A stretch of 64,000 bases of DNA from CAXSEF01 sp964236695. Its GTDB lineage: Bacteria > Pseudomonadota > Alphaproteobacteria > Acetobacterales > Acetobacteraceae. Made by a program: the position numbers and the translations under genes. Positions 54,792 to 63,208 of the stretch are shown piece by piece (within the stretch, counting starts at the first letter, position 1; every line of letters starts with the position of its first letter). The stretch spans positions 56,976 through 120,975 of the forward strand of contig CAXSFU010000002.1 of assembly GCA_964236695.1 (NCBI GenBank), written 5' to 3'. The notes under the pieces are model-generated. The model made no database searches and had not been told where the DNA came from. It saw nothing but the letters and a program-made list of their open reading frames with translations.

Positions 54792-55493
54792 TCAGGCGTT
54801 CGTCGCCGCGGGGGCGCCGACGTGGCCGAGCGCGAAGCTGAACAGGCGCTCCCGCCCCAGCATGAACACCTGGCCGCCGGCGGGGAACAGCGCCGCGATC
54901 TCGGGGTGCGCCACGTCCAGGCCGCCGGTGTAGGCGCCCAGAGCGGGCAGCATCAGCCGGCCCGGCGAGGCCACGAAGCACGCGCGGCTCACCCAGCCGG
55001 CGCGGGTGCGCACGCGAGCCTTGGGGTGGTGGTGGCCGCAGATCTCCGCGTCGGCACCGCACGGCGTCCGGCGGCCCTGGTGGCGGAAGGCCAGCGGGCC
55101 GCAGCGCCATTCCGCGACCGCGAGGCCGCCCAGCCCGTCGGGCGGCAGCGGGTCGTGGTTGCCGCTCACCCAGACGAACTCGGAGCGCGCGGCCATGTGC
55201 GCGAGGCGGGCGGCCTCGGCGGGCGGCAGGCGGGCGGCGGCGTGGCGGTCGTGGAAGCTGTCGCCCAGCAGCACCACACGCGCCGGGCGCCAACGGTCGA
55301 GCAGCGCCGCCAGCCGGTCCAGGGTGATCGCGGTGTCCCAGGGCGGCACCAGGCTGCCGCGGCGGGCGGCGGCGGTGCCCTTCTCCAGGTGCAGGTCGGC
55401 GACCGCGAGCACGCCGGCGGCGGGCCAGAACAGGGCGCCTGCGGGGTCGAGCAGGAGGTGCTCGCCGGCGAGGGGCAGGGGCGTGTCAGCCAT
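54792..55493 (-). CDS. pdeM: Ligase-associated damage-response nuclease PdeM
   Basis: A 233-residue metallophosphoesterase of the type named PdeM. Motifs are VADLHLEKG, LLGDSFHD, GNHDPLPPDG and CGHHHPKA. In many proteobacteria it is encoded with an Lhr-like helicase, an MBL exonuclease and an ATP-dependent DNA ligase. Here it follows the helicase gene with a type I repeat between them. Exact substrate not proven. Confidence 0.9.
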   Translation of the reverse strand: MADTPLPLAGEHLLLDPAGALFWPAAGVLAVADLHLEKGTAAARRGSLVPPWDTAITLDRLAALLDRWRPARVVLLGDSFHDRHAAARLPPAEAARLAHMAARSEFVWVSGNHDPLPPDGLGGLAVAEWRCGPLAFRHQGRRTPCGADAEICGHHHPKARVRTRAGWVSRACFVASPGRLMLPALGAYTGGLDVAHPEIAALFPAGGQVFMLGRERLFSFALGHVGAPAATNA

Positions 55494-55625
55494 GAAGGAA
55501 GGCCAGGGCTCTGCCCTGGACCCGCCAGAGCGAGCCGCCCTGGACCGGCTTTCTTAAGGGATGCGTTCCAAGGGCGCAGCCTTTGGCGGGGTCCAGGGGC
55601 AGAGCCCCTGGCCTTGCTTCCTGTC
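55494..55625. repeat. Type I modular palindromic repeat, copy 19
   Basis: Fills the gap between pdeM (start) and the helicase gene (stop). It begins GGAAGGCCAGGGCTCTGCCC and ends CCCCTGGCCTTGCTTCCTG, with near-perfect mirrored ends. Confidence 0.9.
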
Positions 55626-58124
55626 TCACGCCGTCGCCCTTGGCTGCCGCCGCGCCCGGCGCAGGTTGGCGCGGTGCACCGGGTGCACGCGCATCTCCTC
55701 CGTGGACGGCGCAGCGTCGCCGGTGGCCTCCGCCACGAGCTGCTCGGTCTCGGCGAGCATGGCCTCCTCGTCGGCCTCGGTGCGCACGGTCTCGCGGCCG
55801 ATGTCGAGCAGCACCGGGACGGCGAGGGGCGAGACGCGCGACAGCCGGACGGTGCGGATGCGGCCGGCGACGCGGCCGAGCATGGCGGCGAGGCGGGCGA
55901 GGTCGGTGAGGCCGCCGGCGGCGTCGGCGCGGGTGGCGCGCAGCAGAACGTGGTCGGGCTGGTGGCGGCGCAGCACGTCGTAGATCAGGTCGGTGTTGAC
56001 CGTGACCTGGCGTCGGTTGCGGCTGGCGCCGGGCTGGTGGCGCTCCACCAGGCCGGACACCACGGCGATGTTGCGGAAGGTGCGGCGCAGCATGGAGGAC
56101 TCCGCCATCCAGGCCTCCAGGTCGTCGCCGAGCATGTCCTGGTCGAACAGGGAGTCGATGTCGCCGGGCTCGGCGCCGGACCATACGGCGATCACGTAGT
56201 CGGTGGCGACGAAGCCGAGCGGCTGGGCGCCGGCGCGCTCCATGCGCCTGGTGAGCAGCAGGCCGAGGGTCTGGTGGGCGTTGCGGCCCTCGAAGCAGTA
56301 GGCGACCAGGAACCAGCGGCCGTTGCGCGGGAAGACCTCGACGAGCAGGTCGTCCGGGCCGGGCAGCTCGGAGCGCGCGGCCTGCAGCTCCAGCCATTCG
56401 CGGACCTGGTCGGGGTAGAGGTGCCAGCTCGACGGGTCGTGCAGCATGGCGCGGACGCGGTCGGCGAGGTTGCTGGTCATCGGGTACTTGCTGCCGGCGT
56501 AGGTCGGGATCATCGGCTCGCCGTCGCCGCCCTCGGCGCACTCCACGGTGGTCTCGCGGATGCGCAGGAAGCGCAGCAGGCGGCCGCCGAACAGGAAGGT
56601 GTGGCCGGGGGACAGGATGTTGGCGAAGCCTTCCTCGATCTCGCCGAGGCGGAAGCCGCGGGCGCCGCCGAGGCGGACAGTGAGCAGGGGCGCCTCGACG
56701 ATGGTGCCGATGTTCATGCGCGCGCGCTGCGCCACGCGGGCGGCGCGGACGTGGACGCAGCCGTCGGCGTCGCGGAACAGCTTGCGGTAGCGCTCGTAGG
56801 CGTGCAGCGCGTAGCCGCCGTCCTCCACGAAGCCGAGGGTGTCGTCGAAGTCGCGGCGGGACAGGTCGGCGTAGGGGGCGGCGCGGCGCACCTCGGCGAA
56901 CATGGCGTCCACGGAGTAGGGCGCGGCGGCGGCGCACAGCAGCAGGTGCTGGGCCAGCACGTCGAGGCCGCCAGGGCGGGGCGGGTCGCCGTCCAGCTCG
57001 CGGGCGGCGACGCCGAGCATGGCGGCCTCGCATTCGAGCACCTCGAAGCGGTTGGCGGGCACGAGGATGGCGCGGCTGGCCTCGTCCATGCGGTGGTTGG
57101 AGCGGCCGACGCGCTGCACCAGGCGCGAGACGCCCTTGGGGGCGCCGACCTGGATCACCTGGTCGACGCCGCCCCAGTCGATGCCGAGGTCGAGCGAGGA
57201 GGTCGCCACCACGCCGCGCAGCTCGCCGCGCGACATCGCGGCCTCGACCTTGCGGCGCTGGCCGATGTCGAGGGAGCCGTGGTGGAGCGCGATCGGCAGG
57301 GTCGCCTCGTTGAGCTTCCACAGCGCCTGGAACAGCAGCTCGCCCTGGGCGCGGGTGTTGACGAACACGATGGTCATGCCGGCCTGCGCGATGCGGTCGA
57401 GCACGGCGGAGGCGGCGGCGAGGCCCATGCGGCCGGACCAGGGGACGCGGCCGTCGGGCAGCATCATCGACAGCTCGGGGGGCGCGCCGGCGGGTTCCTC
57501 GACCACGCGCACCGGGCCGCCGAGGCCGACGTAGCGCTCGATCGCGGCGCGGTGGGCGACGGTGGCGGACAGGCCGACCACGCGCAGGCCGGGCACCAGC
57601 GTCGCCAGCCGGGCGAGGCCGAGGGCGAGCTGGTCGCCGCGCTTGGTGCCGGCCAGCGCGTGCACCTCGTCAACCACGACGCAGCGCAGGCCGGCGAACA
57701 GCACGGCTGCGGTGGTCTGGGACAGCAGGAGGGCGAGGCTTTCCGGGGTGGTCAGCAGGATGTCGGGCGGGTGCTCGCGCTGGCGCCTGCGGCGGTCGGC
57801 GGGGGTGTCACCGGTGCGGGTCTCGACGGTGATCGCGAGCGCCATGTCGGCGACCGGGGCCAGGAGGTTGCGGGCGATGTCGGTGGCGAGCGCCTTCAGG
57901 GGCGAGACGTAGAGGGTGTGCAGGCCGGCGCCCGCCGCCCCGCCGGCGAGCGCCACGAGGCTGGGCAGGAAGCCGGCCAGGGTCTTGCCGCCGCCGGTGG
58001 GCGCGATCAGCAGGGCGCTGTCGCCGTCCGCGGCGGCGTCGAGCATGGCGAGCTGGTGCGCGCGCGGCACCCAGCCGCGGCCGGCGAACCAGGCGGCGAA
58101 GGGGGCCGGCAATGGTCCGGGCAT
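55626..58124 (-). CDS. Lhr-type ligase-associated DNA damage response helicase
   Basis: An 832-residue superfamily 2 helicase. The Walker A loop APTGGGKT is at 41-48, DEVH at 152-155, GLSATV is motif III and QRVGRSNHR is motif VI. The Lhr-specific C-terminal domains follow. This is the short Lhr form that occurs with PdeM, exonuclease and ligase genes. Its promoter must lie in the 145-base gap to the divergent cyclopropane synthase gene. Confidence 0.93.
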   Translation of the reverse strand: MPGPLPAPFAAWFAGRGWVPRAHQLAMLDAAADGDSALLIAPTGGGKTLAGFLPSLVALAGGAAGAGLHTLYVSPLKALATDIARNLLAPVADMALAITVETRTGDTPADRRRRQREHPPDILLTTPESLALLLSQTTAAVLFAGLRCVVVDEVHALAGTKRGDQLALGLARLATLVPGLRVVGLSATVAHRAAIERYVGLGGPVRVVEEPAGAPPELSMMLPDGRVPWSGRMGLAAASAVLDRIAQAGMTIVFVNTRAQGELLFQALWKLNEATLPIALHHGSLDIGQRRKVEAAMSRGELRGVVATSSLDLGIDWGGVDQVIQVGAPKGVSRLVQRVGRSNHRMDEASRAILVPANRFEVLECEAAMLGVAARELDGDPPRPGGLDVLAQHLLLCAAAAPYSVDAMFAEVRRAAPYADLSRRDFDDTLGFVEDGGYALHAYERYRKLFRDADGCVHVRAARVAQRARMNIGTIVEAPLLTVRLGGARGFRLGEIEEGFANILSPGHTFLFGGRLLRFLRIRETTVECAEGGDGEPMIPTYAGSKYPMTSNLADRVRAMLHDPSSWHLYPDQVREWLELQAARSELPGPDDLLVEVFPRNGRWFLVAYCFEGRNAHQTLGLLLTRRMERAGAQPLGFVATDYVIAVWSGAEPGDIDSLFDQDMLGDDLEAWMAESSMLRRTFRNIAVVSGLVERHQPGASRNRRQVTVNTDLIYDVLRRHQPDHVLLRATRADAAGGLTDLARLAAMLGRVAGRIRTVRLSRVSPLAVPVLLDIGRETVRTEADEEAMLAETEQLVAEATGDAAPSTEEMRVHPVHRANLRRARRQPRATA

Positions 58125-58269
58125 GGGTGGGAGATAGGCCAGGCGCGCCGCCGCGCCAAGCCGCAGGCAGCGTGCGAGGGCCGCGCCGGCGGGCGCTTCG
58201 GCTCTCCCGACAGTGATTACCAATCCTCCATCATTAACGGCATACCGCGCCGTCACAACGGAGAATGCC

Positions 58270-59493
58270 GTGCGCACACTGCTGGACGCGATCCTTTCGA
58301 GGCTGGTCAGGCGGGGGCGGCTCACCGTGCGCTACCCCGACGGCGGGCTGCGGACTTTCGGCACGCAGCCCGGACCGGAGGCCGGCTTCGCCCTGCTCAG
58401 TGCGTCGGCGGTGCGCGGGCTGGTGGCCAACCCGGGGCTGGCGTTCGGCGAGTGCTACATGGACGGCACGCTGGTGCCCGAGGGCTGCGGCATCCATGAC
58501 GTGCTGGGCGTGCTGTTCCTCAACATGGAGGACGGCTCGCACCCGGTCGGCGCCCTGGTCGAGCGGGCGCGCAGTCTTGGCCGCCGGCTGTCGCAGTTCA
58601 ATCCCGCCCAGCGCGCGCAGCGCAACGTGGCGCACCACTACGACCTGAACGGGGCGCTTTACTCGCTGTTCCTGGACGAGGACCGGCAGTACTCGTGCGC
58701 GTATTTCGAGCGCGGCGACGAGACCCTGGAGCAGGCGCAGCTTGCCAAGAAGCGCCACATCGCGAGGAAGCTGCTGCTGCGGCCCGGGATGGAGGTGCTC
58801 GACATCGGCTGCGGCTGGGGGGGCATGGCGATCACCCTGGCGCGCGAGCACGGGGTGCGGGTGACCGGGATCACGCTGAGCGAGGAGCAGCTGGGCGTGG
58901 CGCGGCAGCGTGCGGCGGCGGCGGGGCTGTCGGACCGGGTGCGCTTCGAGCTGGTGGACTACCGCAGCGTCGATCGCACCTTCGACCGCATCGTCTCGGT
59001 CGGCATGTTCGAGCATGTCGGGGTGAACCACCACGCACGCTACTTCGAGGTCGTCCGTCGCTGCCTGGCCGACGATGGCGTGGCGCTGGTGCACGCGATC
59101 GGGCGCAGCGACGGGCCAGGGTCTACCAACGCCTGGCTCGCGAAGTACATCTTTCCTGGCGGCTACTCGCCGGCGCTGTCGGAGGTGTTCGCGGCGGTCG
59201 AGCGAAGCGGCCTCTACGCCACGGACTGCGAGGTGCTGCGGCTGCACTACGCCGAGACGCTGCGGCACTGGCGTCAGCGCTTCGCCGCCAGCCGGGCGCG
59301 GGTCGCGTCGCTCTACGACGAGCGGTTCTGTCGGATGTTCGAGTTCTACCTGTCGGCGTGCGAGCTGACGTTCCGCCACATGGGGCACATGGTGTTCCAG
59401 GTTCAGCTCGCGCGGCAGGAAGGCGTGGTGCCGATGACGCGGGGGTATATGGCGGACGTGGCCGAGGTGCGGGAGCTGCAGGCGGCGGACTGA
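58270..59493 (+). CDS. cfa: Cyclopropane-fatty-acyl-phospholipid synthase
   Basis: A 407-residue SAM-dependent enzyme that adds a methylene bridge to unsaturated membrane lipids. The SAM loop VLDIGCGWGG is at 176-185. QYSCAYFERGDETLEQAQLAK and FPGGYSP are family signatures. Start GTG at 58270 has GGAG seven bases upstream. It lies between the two halves of the ligase-associated repair genes, an unusual neighbour. Cyclopropane lipids favour survival of stress. Confidence 0.94.
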   Translation: MRTLLDAILSRLVRRGRLTVRYPDGGLRTFGTQPGPEAGFALLSASAVRGLVANPGLAFGECYMDGTLVPEGCGIHDVLGVLFLNMEDGSHPVGALVERARSLGRRLSQFNPAQRAQRNVAHHYDLNGALYSLFLDEDRQYSCAYFERGDETLEQAQLAKKRHIARKLLLRPGMEVLDIGCGWGGMAITLAREHGVRVTGITLSEEQLGVARQRAAAAGLSDRVRFELVDYRSVDRTFDRIVSVGMFEHVGVNHHARYFEVVRRCLADDGVALVHAIGRSDGPGSTNAWLAKYIFPGGYSPALSEVFAAVERSGLYATDCEVLRLHYAETLRHWRQRFAASRARVASLYDERFCRMFEFYLSACELTFRHMGHMVFQVQLARQEGVVPMTRGYMADVAEVRELQAAD

Positions 59494-59556
59494 GAAAGCA
59501 AGGCCAGGGTTCTGCCCTGGACCCGCCAGGGGCGGCGCCCCTGGACCGGCGCAACG
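59494..59556. repeat. Type I repeat fragment, copy 20
   Basis: Left half only: GAAAGCAAGGCCAGGGTTC and a CCAGGGGCGGCGCCCCTGG palindrome, directly after the cfa stop. Confidence 0.75.
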
Positions 59557-59599
59557 GGGGCGGCTTGGCCGCGGGCGCCAGTCGCCGCACACTCAGCGG

Positions 59600-60625
59600 A
59601 TGCCGCCGCACCCCGACACCTGGCTCATCCCCCGGCCCGACGGCCTGTTCTGCGAGCCGGGCGGGTTCCACATCGACCCGGTCAATCCGGTGAACCGCGC
59701 GGTCATCACCCACGCCCACGCCGACCATGCGCGCCCGGGGCACCAGGCGGTGCTGGCCACGGCGGAGTCGCTGGCGATCATGGACGTGCGCATGGGGCAG
59801 GGGCGCGCCGGCGTCGTCCAGCAGGCGCTGCGCCCGGGCGAGCACGTCACCATCAACGGCGTCGACGTGTGGATGCAGCCGGCCGGCCACGTGCTCGGCT
59901 CCGCGCAGGTGGCGATGCAGTGGCGCGGCAGCCGGGCGGTGGTCAGCGGCGACTACAAGCGCGTGCGCGACCCGACCTGCGCGCCGTTCGAGCCGATCGA
60001 GTGCGACGTGTTCGTCACCGAGGCGACCTTCGGCCTGCCGGTGTTCCGCCATCCGCCGCCGGCCGGCGAGGTCGCGCGGCTGATCGCCAGCGTGGCGCTG
60101 TTCCCGGAGCGGACGCATGTCGTCGGCTGCTACGCGCTGGGCAAGTGCCAGCGGCTGATCGCGCTGCTGCGCGAGGCGGGGTGGGACCGGCCGATCTACC
60201 TGCACGGCGCGCTGATCCCGGTGTGCGAGGCGTACGAGCGGCTGGGCGTGGCGCTGGGCGAGCTGCGGCCGGCGACGGTGGCGGCGAAGGCGGAGCTGGT
60301 GGGCGCGATCGTGCTGGCGCCACCGGGCGCGATCGCGGACCGCTGGGCGCGGCGGCTGGCCGAGCCGGTGGTGGGGCTGGCGTCGGGGTGGATGCGGGTG
60401 CGCCAGCGGGCGAGGGCGCGGGGCATCGAGCTGCCGCTGGTGATCTCGGACCACTCGGACTGGGACGAGCTGCTCGCCACGCTCGACGAGGTGGGGGCGC
60501 CGGAGGTCTGGGTCACGCACGGCAGCGAGGAGGCGCTGATCCACGCCGCCGGGCTGCGCGGCATCCGCGGGCGGGCGCTGCGGATGATCGGCTACGGGGA
60601 CGAGGACGTGGAGGTGGCGGCGTGA
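59600..60625 (+). CDS. Ligase-associated DNA damage response exonuclease (MBL fold)
   Basis: A 341-residue metallo-beta-lactamase-fold nuclease. The metal site HAHADHA is near residue 37-43, HVLGSAQV and SGDYKR supply further ligands and SDHSDWDELL is the beta-CASP-like end. It is the usual partner of bacterial ATP-dependent DNA ligase in this repair set and immediately precedes the ligase gene. Confidence 0.9.
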   Translation: MPPHPDTWLIPRPDGLFCEPGGFHIDPVNPVNRAVITHAHADHARPGHQAVLATAESLAIMDVRMGQGRAGVVQQALRPGEHVTINGVDVWMQPAGHVLGSAQVAMQWRGSRAVVSGDYKRVRDPTCAPFEPIECDVFVTEATFGLPVFRHPPPAGEVARLIASVALFPERTHVVGCYALGKCQRLIALLREAGWDRPIYLHGALIPVCEAYERLGVALGELRPATVAAKAELVGAIVLAPPGAIADRWARRLAEPVVGLASGWMRVRQRARARGIELPLVISDHSDWDELLATLDEVGAPEVWVTHGSEEALIHAAGLRGIRGRALRMIGYGDEDVEVAA

Positions 60626-60782
60626 GGGAAGGCAGGAAGGCCAGGGGCTCTGCCCCTGGACCCCGCCAAAGGCGAGCCTTTGGAAACCCCGACTTGGGCC
60701 TGTGCCTTGTTGTGCGGGTCTGGGGGCGCTCGCCCCCAGCGGGTCCAGGGCAGAGCCCTGGCCTTGCCTTGGCTCGTTTCGC
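60626..60782. repeat. Type I modular palindromic repeat, copy 21
   Basis: Begins GGAAGGCAGGAAGGCCAGGG after the exonuclease stop and ends CCCTGGCCTTGCCTTGG, about 15 bases before the TTG start of the ligase gene. It interrupts two co-oriented genes. Confidence 0.86.
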
Positions 60783-62420
60783 TTGATCGCCTTCGCCGAG
60801 CTCCTGGACCGCCTGACGCTGTCGCCCGGCCGCCTGGCAAAGGTGGCGCTGCTGCGCCGCTTCTTCGAGGCGGAGGCCGACCCCGACCGCGGCTACGCCC
60901 TGGCCGCGATGGCCGGCGAGCTGGCGTTCCGTGCCGCCAAGCCGGGGCTGATCCGCGCGCTGGCGGAGAGCCGGGTCGATCCGGTGCTGTTCGCGTGGAG
61001 CCACGACTTCGTGGGCGACCTGGCGGAGACGGTGTCGCTGGTGTGGCCGGAGCGGCCGACCAACGCGTCGCCGCCGCTGCTGGCGGAGGTGGTGCTGACG
61101 CTGGCGTCCGGCGAGAAGGCGGAGCTGGGGCAGGTTGTGGCGGGGTGGCTCGACGCCTCGGACAGCTCGGTGCGCTACGCGGTGCTGAAGCTGATCACCG
61201 GGTCGCTGCGGGTTGGGGCGTCGGCGCGGCTCGCGAAGATCGCGCTGGCGGAGCTGGCGTCGGGGCACGGGGTGGCGATCGCGGCGGACGAGATCGAGGA
61301 GGTGTGGCACGGGCTGGCGCCGCCCTACGACGCGCTGTTCGCCTGGTGCGAGGGGCGGGGGCCGCGTCCGGACCCGGCCGACGCCCCGGTGTTCCGGCCG
61401 CCGATGCTGGCGCACCCGCTGGAGGCCGCCGACCTCGCGGTCCTGGACGCGGCGGCGTTCCGGGCGGAATGGAAGTGGGACGGCATCCGGGTGCAGCTCG
61501 TCTCCACGGCGGGCGGGCGGCGGGTCTACTCGCGCGGCGCGGACGACGTGTCGGCGGCGTTCCCCGAGATCGTCGAGGCGATGGATTTCCTCGGCGTGCT
61601 CGACGGCGAGCTGCTGGTGGTGCGCGACGGCGAGGTGGCGCCGTTCGCCGACCTCCAGCAGCGGCTCAACCGCAAGGTGCCCGGCGCGGCGATGCTGCGC
61701 GACTTCCCGGTGGCGGTGCGGCTCTACGACCTGCTGTTCGAGGGCGAGGAGGACCTGCGGCCGCTGCCGTTCGACGTGCGGCGCGCGCGGCTGGAGGCGT
61801 GGTTCGCGCGCACGCCGCTGGCGCGCATGGACCTGTCGGAGCTGATCGCCTTCGACAGCATCGCCGCGCTGTCGGAGAAGCGCGACGGGGCGCGGGCGGC
61901 CTCGATCGAGGGGCTGATGCTCAAGCGCGGCGACAGCGCCTACGTGCCGGGGCGGCCGAAGGGGCAGTGGTGGAAGTGGAAGCGCGACCCGCTGACGATC
62001 GACGCCGTCGTGATGTACGCGCAGCGCGGGCATGGCAAGCGGTCGAGCTTCTACTCGGACTACACGTTCGGGTTGTGGCGAGAGGGCGCGGGCGGGGTCG
62101 ACGAGCTGGTGCCGGTGGGCAAGGCGTACTCGGGATTCACGGACGCGGAGCTGGTGACGATGGACCGCTGGATCCGCAACAACACGGTCGGGCGGTTCGG
62201 GCCGGTGCGCGAGGTGGCGCGCGGGCTGGTGCTGGAGATCGCGTTCGACGCGGCGCAGCTCTCGAAGCGGCACAAGTCGGGGGTGGCGCTGCGCTTCCCG
62301 CGCGTGGCGCGGCTGCGGCCGGACAAGCCGTTCGCCGAGGCGGACCGGCTGGAGACGCTGATGCGGCTGGTGGAGGGGTGGGAGGACGAGTCGGCGCCCT
62401 CGGACCCTGTCGTGGGCTGA
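60783..62420 (+). CDS. ATP-dependent DNA ligase of bacterial damage response
   Basis: A 545-residue ligase that seals nicks with ATP. The adenylated lysine is Lys231 in EWKWDGIRV (KxDG). Further ligase motifs are DGELLV, EGLMLKR and WWKWKRDP. The N-terminal 200 residues are the DNA-binding domain. It is the ligase of the Lhr/PdeM/exonuclease set. No ATG is found before the conserved region; TTG at 60783 is the most likely start. Confidence 0.9.
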   Translation: MIAFAELLDRLTLSPGRLAKVALLRRFFEAEADPDRGYALAAMAGELAFRAAKPGLIRALAESRVDPVLFAWSHDFVGDLAETVSLVWPERPTNASPPLLAEVVLTLASGEKAELGQVVAGWLDASDSSVRYAVLKLITGSLRVGASARLAKIALAELASGHGVAIAADEIEEVWHGLAPPYDALFAWCEGRGPRPDPADAPVFRPPMLAHPLEAADLAVLDAAAFRAEWKWDGIRVQLVSTAGGRRVYSRGADDVSAAFPEIVEAMDFLGVLDGELLVVRDGEVAPFADLQQRLNRKVPGAAMLRDFPVAVRLYDLLFEGEEDLRPLPFDVRRARLEAWFARTPLARMDLSELIAFDSIAALSEKRDGARAASIEGLMLKRGDSAYVPGRPKGQWWKWKRDPLTIDAVVMYAQRGHGKRSSFYSDYTFGLWREGAGGVDELVPVGKAYSGFTDAELVTMDRWIRNNTVGRFGPVREVARGLVLEIAFDAAQLSKRHKSGVALRFPRVARLRPDKPFAEADRLETLMRLVEGWEDESAPSDPVVG

Positions 62421-62458
62421 GGCGGCGGGACGGGCTGTCCTGCCAAAAAACGTCGATA

Positions 62459-62519
62459 CAGGGGCAGCTTGCCCCTCACCTTGAAGCAGGGCGGGTCCAG
62501 GGCAGAGCCCTGGCCTTAC
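62459..62519. repeat. Type I repeat fragment, copy 22
   Basis: A right-end remnant (GGGTCCAGGGCAGAGCCCTGG then CCTTACGTCGCC) after the ligase gene. From here the GC content drops towards the right end of the window. Confidence 0.6.
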
Positions 62520-62633
62520 GTCGCCTTACCTCGTGTCGAGCACGACCGTGCCCATGGCCTTGCGGGTCGTGAGCGGTTAGTTGCCGAGGTTGTGCGGCAA
62601 GACTGCGCTCTCCAGTTCCAGGTTGCCGGCGTG

Positions 62634-62969
62634 CTATCTCGACGCACAGATATCACCGGGCTCACCCTCCTGAAGGTAGGCAACGCCGCCTGAGAGAAGC
62701 GTCAAGCTTTTGCCAGGTGCGACAACCTCCGTCTGTGTCTCTGCTTCGAAATGATCAAGAAAATCAGCATCGATCTCAGTCTCGACGATCGAGATCATCT
62801 CCATGTCATTTTCCAAAGGCGGTTCTCCAAAATGTGCGCGCAGAATTATATGTCTGCTATTATGATCGATGGCGAAAGAGTATGCGCGCAGCGTGCTCGG
62901 GGTCTGGCTGTGGAGAGCACGTCTTGCAGAACCGCAAACAAGCTTCAGCAGGCGCTCATTTTCCATCAT
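62634..62969 (-). CDS. Small protein 2 of toxin-like module, possible immunity protein
   Basis: A 111-residue acidic protein (ENDMEMISIVETEIDADFLDHFEAETQTE) with no domain I recognise. The ATG at 62969 overlaps the stop of the gene before it (ATGA), the same coupling as between the first two genes of the module. GC content is about 50 percent, well below the rest of the window. A small acidic partner after a toxin-like gene suggests immunity, but this is inference from position. Confidence 0.55.
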   Translation of the reverse strand: MMENERLLKLVCGSARRALHSQTPSTLRAYSFAIDHNSRHIILRAHFGEPPLENDMEMISIVETEIDADFLDHFEAETQTEVVAPGKSLTLLSGGVAYLQEGEPGDICASR

Positions 62970-63208
62970 GCGCTCAATTTCGCCTGCCAATCCACGTCCC
63001 AGCCTGTTTCCGCAAAAAAGATTTCCAGATCACTGGCCTGCTCGACCCAGTTGTCGAACACCTCAGATGCCGAGAACACGTCTGCAGTCGAGGAATGAAA
63101 GATCAGAAAGCCTCCGGTTCGCTTCTGGTCGCCACGGACCAACACAAATTGCCCAGTGTCGACGCCTTTGGTGATGCGACCGACTTGTTCGAGGGGAATG
63201 GCTGTCAT
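62966..63208 (-). CDS. Small protein 1 of toxin-like module, possible immunity protein
   Basis: An 80-residue protein with acidic C-terminal half (FDNWVEQASDLEIFFAETGWDVDW). The ATG at 63208 overlaps the toxin-like gene's stop. Such small acidic proteins immediately downstream of a polymorphic toxin are usually its inhibitor. No named family can be given. Codon use and GC content match the neighbour, not the chromosome on the left. Confidence 0.6.
   Translation of the reverse strand: MTAIPLEQVGRITKGVDTGQFVLVRGDQKRTGGFLIFHSSTADVFSASEVFDNWVEQASDLEIFFAETGWDVDWQAKLSA

Noticed and set aside
52848..58499. Plus-strand open frame of 1,883 codons
   Set aside because: It mirrors the minus-strand genes for photolyase, PdeM and helicase, all of which have clear catalytic motifs. 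Long antisense frames are expected at this GC content.
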